Shown: positions 58,101 to 64,000 of the stretch, in pieces
Numbering within the stretch: the first letter of the stretch is position 1
How the letters are laid out: each line of letters opens with the position of its first letter
Notes under the pieces: generated by a model
The model's input: the letters and a program-made list of their open reading frames with translations, nothing else
Told to the model about the DNA's origin: nothing
Database searches by the model: none
Source: Pardosa pseudoannulata
Taxonomy: Eukaryota > Arthropoda > Arachnida > Araneae > Lycosidae
Assembly: GCA_032207245.1 (NCBI GenBank)
Contig: CM063500.1
Coordinates: forward strand, 38,769,987-38,833,986
Length of the DNA stretch: 64,000 nucleotides
Direction of reading: 5' to 3'
Made by a program: the position numbers and the translations under genes

Positions 58101-60451
58101 TTGTGATTGTTCACAGTATTGCTATGTATATTTTAACTCAGTGTAGCACTTTGTCCAGAAATTACAGTAAATATAATTCTGTATATTTTCTTCCATATCT
58201 TAAACATATATACTCATATAATCCCAAAGTAAATTTTTAAAATATCAGCAATAGCATCTGATTACCTTCCAATTTCAGCACAATTTGCAGTAGTTCCATC
58301 TAAAGATTCAAATAAATTTGCTCTCAAAGCAGCCTTAGCAGTCTGCAGTTCAGTTTCTGTAATACTAATGCATAATCTCATCCTGTAACAGACATATATA
58401 ACACTATAGAGAAACAGTTTAAAATATAGCCTATGTTTTAACACTAAACTTTTAAGTAACAACTTATAATTTACGTTACATAACTCACTCTTGTAGTAGT
58501 AAGTGGTTTAATATTAAAAAATATTTTTACACATTTATAAATATGCCACAATATTAAATATACTTCAAAAATTAAATATTTAATAATGGGCGATTAACGA
58601 TAAGAAAAATTTAGAATGTTGGTGCAATATGTTAGAAAGTATTAAAACATCAACAGCTGTAAATTATGTTTGAATATTCAGAATAAAGCTGTAATCATGT
58701 TCAGAATTATCGAGTCCAGACTTTTCTGTAATATGGAAGGTCTCCATAACTCCGTAATAAAAACAAACAATCCATAAGAATGGGCATCTATCTCTGCATA
58801 ATGCTGTTATTTGAATAAGATATCCAAGCTTATTAACTTGAAAGAAAAAGAAAAAAAAAGTTTGAAAAATAAAACTTTAAGAGAAAAGGTAGTATAAAAT
58901 GGAAATCAAAGAACTTATAAAACTAGATACATACCATGCATTCTGTAAATTAAACATGAAATCATCAAGGACCATACCATTCATAACAAAGTAAATGCCC
59001 CTAAAAAATTACAGATACCATTAGTTTTTTCAACACAAAGCAATAATAAATTAGGAAAGTCTAAAAGCTATCAAATGTTTTTATTGTAAAAATTATAGAA
59101 CTAAACAAATGGGACCATTTTTCAAAGTTTTAACATTTATGAAAGTTTAAAAGTATAGAGTACAAAATCCTTACATTTTTAACTTTCATAAATGCTGAAT
59201 ATTCATTTTCAGTATTAACTTTTTACATGAGGTGGTATTGTAAAAAAATGCTTAATTAAATTTATTTTGATGTTTTAAAGAAAAATATTTTTAATAATAT
59301 AGTGCATACATAAGGTTTGGAGAAATTACATTGACTTTTCCTAGTTCTTTTGATCTTGTTGAACTTTTTAATCATTCACAAACTTGATTCTAACAATATT
59401 CTGTATTACTTTTGTGAATGTTTTGGTATTACTACATTTTTCATTCTTAACATTTTTATCTATTTCAAGTTTCTTTTTTTTTTTTAAATTAAAATAATTA
59501 CACCTAAAAATCAGACTTCCTTCAGTTTCAGTAGCATAAAATAAGCCTTAAATTATTTTAAAATGGTTTTAAATTCCCATGCTGAGAAACTTGTCTAAGC
59601 TGTTTTGACGATACGGCAATCCTTTGGTCTATTACCAATCATTTTTAAGTATTTTCAATATTTTCAAACATATTTATTTTACATACTTCAAAGCAATATA
59701 TTTGATATAGTATTAGAAATTATATCACATGTAGGAACTCTATTGCATCAAGAGAAAATAAGTATTTTGCATTTTTCCAATTCAGCATAGAATGTATATT
59801 AATTTTTATAAATTAAAAAAAAAAAGCTTGTTTGGCTCAAAAATTAAAAACAGACAGAGAACAGGTTAAAGCCAATTTCAAACAGCTACGAATATTCATG
59901 ACAGTAGTAGAATTCAAAACTATAGACTCCAACACCAAAAAATAACATACTGTTCAATCTATGGACGATTTTCAGCTCCATTTTAATCTACTTCTGTTGA
60001 CAGGTTAGTTATACATGTAATTGTTAAAAGAGATTAATTAGTATTTGCTTTTTACAGACCAACAAATAAATTTAATGGAGGTTTATTATGAAATATGAAA
60101 AAGATAGCTTTAAATATTAGTGAAACATACTTTTAATTAATCTTATTCTGTTCTTTCAAACTGAAATTATAAGCAGTGAAAATGAACTAAAATTCAGCAT
60201 TAATGAATCATACAATATCAGTTAAACTTATTACCATAATCCAGAATCCCTGTACAATGTATGGAAAGATTCAAAACTGTGACATCTCTTTTCTTTATAT
60301 ATATTTTGGATAAGTCGATTCATAGTATTCTAAAATTATACAAGATTAATGAAAACAATGCACTAATATTAAAAATAATAAGCAAAACTTTACTTCAGAA
60401 TCAAATACTTACATTGCTTGATCCTAGAGTTTGATCCCAGTTTCCAATAAT
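55155..60451 (-). CDS. UQCRC1: Mitochondrial M16-family protein, cytochrome bc1 core 1 / MPP-beta type, C-terminal part (7 exons)
   Basis: Exons in transcription order on the minus strand: 60451-60413, 60329-60235, 59000-58935, 58382-58266, 57441-57384, 57304-57229 and 55219-55155. All junctions are GT-AG and in phase, encoding the last 171 residues. Landmarks in order: IIGNWDQTLG, CHSFESFHTLYRDSGLWGIYF, DDFMFNLQNAWMRLC, ITETELQTAKAALRANL, LDGTT, EIGRQVLHYGERTPLAE, CTKYIYDRCPAISAVGP, and the terminal RVRSNMYWLRF. These match the C-terminal domain of complex III core protein 1 and of the beta subunit of mitochondrial processing peptidase, which are close paralogues. DDFMF, LDGTT and PLAE lean to UQCRC1. 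About 300 N-terminal residues, including the inverzincin-type HxxEH region, are not visible. Those exons probably lie past 64000, with a further intron of at least 3.5 kb. A poly(A) signal (AATAAA on the minus strand) lies at 55115-55120. Confidence 0.85.
55220..60412 (-). other. Introns of the M16-family gene
   Basis: These introns are AT-rich and, unlike those of the two plus-strand genes, show no recognisable transposons. They hold an (AAT)n run at about 57959-57981 and a T run near 56945. The longest, 55220-57228, contains the rejected alternative last exon of EEF2KMT (56000-56046). Confidence 0.6.
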
Positions 60452-61757
60452 CTGTCATTATATAAAAAAAAATAACATTTGAAAAATATCTGGGTATATT
60501 ATAAAAGAAAAAAATAGAAAAAACAAACAAACAAGAAACCTATAATTGTATGGAAAATTATTTGTTTAAACACGAAATTCTGTGGCAATAATCAGATATA
60601 CTTATAAAAATAGGAATTTTGTTTCCAACATTATACATAACAGCACTTTAAATGTGTGATAAACTCTAAAATGAATTTGACAGTAAGGTTTGAGACTTAT
60701 CTTTTATATTTAAATATCAGTATATTAAAAGTAGGAAATACATGATTAGCTTTTGCCATAAATTTTCAATACATAATTTACTATTTGTTGATGCAAATGC
60801 ATACATGGAACAAACTGCCTAAAATAATAGGATCAAATTCTCAATGAAATAACAATACAACTTGCAATCTAGTTATCTCCTTTAAATGGAGCAACTATTT
60901 TGCATAATAAAGTATCATATAAGTTGCTTAGAGGCTAATGTAGTTAAAACCATTTTTTGATACATTCCAACTTTTATAAATTTAAATGGAATAAATTCTT
61001 TTAGTTATGAATCTTGTTGCATTCACAATAATAATTATTAATGATTTAAATTTTTTTTATAAACTAAAATCATTAATTTTCTCAGTTTTTCTCCTGGATT
61101 TAACTACATAACCTTCCCAGCAACTTATATAAACAATTTTATACCATTTTTTATACTATAAAACATACTATTTAGAATTGTGAACAAACTATTCTAGAAA
61201 TTTAAGCTATTAATTTAAAACAACAGTTTATGACAAAGTAAAATGTAATAAGGAAGTTAAATCATTTACAGGAATTGTAAACTTTAATTTTATGTATTCT
61301 TCAAAATAGAGACTTTAAAGTCTTTAATTTTCCTGTCCAGTCTTTAATTTGGAACAAAATAATATTTTACTCCAGTCTAACTTGTAATATATCAATGAAA
61401 GCGAAAACTTTGTAAGTACCTTTACCATAAAATTCTGTTCTTTAAACTATCAAAAAATGAAGTTTCAACAAAATATTTTAATTCTCTCTCTCTCTCAATT
61501 ATTATTCAGTTTAGAACAGCAAACTGTGCATACATTAGTAGTTGTGTTTTCCATATTTTAAATAATACTTTTAGAAAAAAGCTTTATTGCTGTAAGGGTG
61601 TATTGATTGGAGTATTGCTTCAGTGTCGGTTATACTAAATTGGTCATTTAATGATTCTCTTACAGGGTGAGATAATTTTATGCAAATTTTAAAAATGAAG
61701 CAACTTTCAGTAAAATTTTGTAATTAGTGGCAGTAAACAAAATTATAAATCTAAGTC
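60452..61757. other. No exon or element recognised
   Basis: Very AT-rich. It was searched on the minus strand for the expected upstream M16 exons (region before IIGNWD) without success. Confidence 0.5.
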
Positions 61758-63142
61758 AGGCATGAAAGTTTTCCGCTTTTAAGCGGAAATCCGCTTTTTT
61801 GACAGCCTTTAGGACTGTTTCTGAGATTGATGCAAATCCATCGAGAAATCGTGATTGGAAAATGGGGGGGGGGGGTGCAATCGTGGGCGAAATCAGTATC
61901 TTGTACCACATGTTTTCGCTGAGATGTGCACTTGCAGAGATATGACTACACATACTGATTCACTTCCATTCCGATTGGCTCAACGTACTATAGCAAGACG
62001 AGGCTACTCCAAAGCTGTCTATGACGGCTTTGGGCTACTCTTTCAGAATGATGATCGCATTATGTTTATGGGTTCCAGGTTTGAAAGAAGGCGGCATTAT
62101 TCCTAGCGGTGCCGTAGCCAGCGTATGTATCGTATTCTGTACTTAACGGGAGTTCGGGAAAATAGTTTGCACGTGCGTTTTATTCTGGATTACAGTGTTT
62201 TACTTCTGACAGCATCTGTGTTTACAAGAATTTATTATGGAAATCAGTGAAAAAAAACTAACATAAAATTTGTACCATCGATGATGTGGATGGAAAAAAT
62301 AAATTTAAATGGCTAAACATGAATTTAAAAAGGGATGAAAATTTTCCGCTGTTTGGTGGAATTTCATTTCTGTGATTTCTACAGCCGATTTCTGCATCAC
62401 CAATTTCCACCTTTTTTTCGTACATTTATGTACATGTATGTGAATTTCCGATTCTTTTAATAAATTCTGCCTTTTCAAAAATCACCTTGCCATTTGTAAA
62501 TTTTTCGAAATAGAAAAGAAATTTGTGTATTGGTAAGACGACTATCATCCCTTGAAACCAGTTTTCATCTTCTGGGAAATCATCTGTCCAACACTCTCTC
62601 CGATTGCTCCCGTAACGTAATGTTAGCAGTCTGTTAAAAATGGTAATCAGCGTGTCCACTGATCGGGAAAATATGGAAATGTTAGGGCAGTATGAAATAT
62701 TCAGAGTAATTTAATTTTTTTTATATTTTGTAACGGCAATTTACGTTTTTCTGCACTTTACCACCGGGAAATGGTGCAAAAAAAATTTGGTTCGAAGCGA
62801 GCATGGACAAACATGTCAAGAATTTCCTGCACTAGTCGGACGCGGATCTTAATATAACTTTGCCTTTATAGTAGTGTACAATATTGTCACAAGAATATCT
62901 TGACGCAGACCCCACTCAGCCGCTCTCAGTTGAACTCGGAGTTCTGTATTTGTGAATTGCTGAGGTTTTCCTCCTTTCTGTGCATCTCCCTCTTATTTAT
63001 TTCCAGTGTTTGTGATCGGCATCAAGATTCTTCAGTTAAGGACGGACTACACGATTTCGTGATGTAGATAAATTGCCGATCACTGATATACCGCATGTTC
63101 CTCTCGCAATGTCACAAAATCGGAAAGATGATGGTCAAATAT
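61758..63142. other. Unidentified GC-richer segment
   Basis: A 1.4-kb block of clearly higher GC content. GGCATGAAAGTTTTCCGC at 61759 and GGGATGAAAATTTTCCGC at 62333 are direct near-repeats. The first continues into a hairpin (TTTCCGCTT, 2-base loop, AAGCGGAAA). Open frames of 65-83 codons on both strands show no known family. It may be an unclassified mobile element or an upstream regulatory or leader region. Confidence 0.4.
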
Positions 63143-63320
63143 CAGTTGGTTGGGGTACTACGGTCTACTATTTCGCTATACGAGGGATAATGAGGCTGTC
63201 ACCTACTGCTTAAAGCCGTTTTGAATAGTTACAAATATCGATGCCAATAGGGAGATTTGAACCCGCAAATACTGGATGCCAAAGAGCAGTGCTCTATCCA
63301 TTTGGCCATCGTTCGGAGCT
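63143..63320 (-). mobile_element. tRNA-derived SINE, family 1, reversed copy
   Basis: On the minus strand: head CGATGGCCAAATGG and B box GGTTCAAATCTC, body with GGCTTTAAGCAGTAGGTGAC, then TAGACCGTAGTACCCCAACCAAC. It is the only family-1 copy in reverse orientation. Confidence 0.8.
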
Positions 63321-64000
63321 CATATATAAGGACGTTTTATTGTGCATACAGTCTTACTACAAGTCGCAAAATTGGAAAGATTATGTTTGCATGTCGGAAC
63401 ATAGCTTTTGGGAACACTATACTTGTATGCTTAAATATTGTCATAATATCGAAAAGACGATATTACATCAGAGATCAGCACTATAAAATAATGTTGACTT
63501 ATTTCAAACACTAGACAGCTAAATAAGAGAAAAATGATTTTTAATACTTTTTAAATATTTGAATTGTTAATTATTTAATGTAACAATTATAATTTACCTA
63601 AAATTGCTTATATCAGCATTAAGTCTTCATCTTGTCTCATTATTTTTCAATTTTTAATTATATTTAGGTAATTTGGAATAAGGTAGTTTAAATGCAGTTA
63701 TTTTACTAAAATAATTTATAAGTCAGGTAATATTGGAGTGCACGTCTTGCGACCATCCTGGATAACCTATTCATAGAAGAACGTTAGGTGGTAGAAGTCT
63801 TATGTATCACCTTCTTGCTGAAGGTGATACTCCAGTAAAATATCTTAAAGTTTTGCATGAGCATATAGAAAAAAATTAGTTTAACACTCAAGTTCCTCTT
63901 GCAAGCCTTATAAAAAAGAAAAAATATAAAAAGGGAAGAGCAAAGAATAAAGGAACTAAAACAACGTAAATAAAAGTGGCTGTTAAAAGAATCTGTGAAA
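63321..64000. other. No gene recognised at the right edge
   Basis: Includes a perfect 11-bp-stem hairpin at 63804-63830 (GTATCACCTTC, loop TTGCT). Otherwise nothing is identified. Confidence 0.45.

Noticed and set aside
62426..62659. 77-codon minus-strand frame as an upstream M16 exon
   Set aside because: No resemblance to the M16 N-terminal domain and no suitable splice phase.
1..64000. CRISPR array or prokaryotic operon
   Set aside because: No regularly spaced direct repeats with unique spacers; genes are intron-split and spaced as in animals.

Overview
The window is AT-rich, intron-rich animal nuclear DNA crowded with transposable elements. It fits an arthropod, most likely an arachnid such as a spider. 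The gene-level basis is an arthropod-type NADPH-cytochrome P450 reductase with [12 protein letters not shown] in its NADPH site. The arachnid guess rests on the general look of the tRNA-derived SINEs and large introns, and is inference. No complete bacterial gene, CRISPR array or ordinary tRNA gene was seen.

Three host genes can be assembled exon by exon. (1) NADPH-cytochrome P450 reductase (CPR/POR), plus strand, 3699-27785: 13 coding exons, all junctions GT-AG and in phase, giving a complete 675-residue protein. A non-coding leader exon probably ends near 2714. (2) An EEF2KMT/FAM86-type lysine methyltransferase, plus strand, 37275-54202: eight coding exons, about 316 residues. (3) The 3' part of a mitochondrial M16 metallopeptidase-family gene (UQCRC1/PMPCB type), minus strand, 60451 down to 55155: seven exons encoding the last 171 residues. 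Its 5' exons were not found and may lie beyond position 64000. Genes 2 and 3 converge tail to tail.

The rest is introns and intergenic DNA holding many dated insertions. hAT-type elements with perfect 8-bp target duplications lie in CPR introns 1 and 12. piggyBac-type elements flanked by TTAA lie in CPR introns 1 and 8, in the 29-31 kb spacer and in an EEF2KMT intron. A Merlin (IS1016-like) element is inserted in a SINE, with two deleted relatives elsewhere. There are mariner-like elements, a pogo-like element, a solo LTR, a jockey-like reverse transcriptase fragment, an RNase H fragment of another non-LTR element, and two tRNA-derived SINE families. One SINE family ends in CCAAA repeats instead of poly(A).

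Layout: 1-2.3 kb satellites and SINEs; 2.4-29 kb CPR; 29-37.1 kb transposon cluster (piggyBac, SINEs, Merlin, jockey); 37.1-54.5 kb EEF2KMT with further insertions; 55.1-60.5 kb M16 gene; 61.8-63.3 kb an unexplained, more GC-rich patch ending in a reversed SINE. The three genes do not form a pathway. CPR is an ER electron donor, EEF2KMT a cytosolic modifier of elongation factor 2, and the M16 protein a mitochondrial inner-membrane or matrix component.
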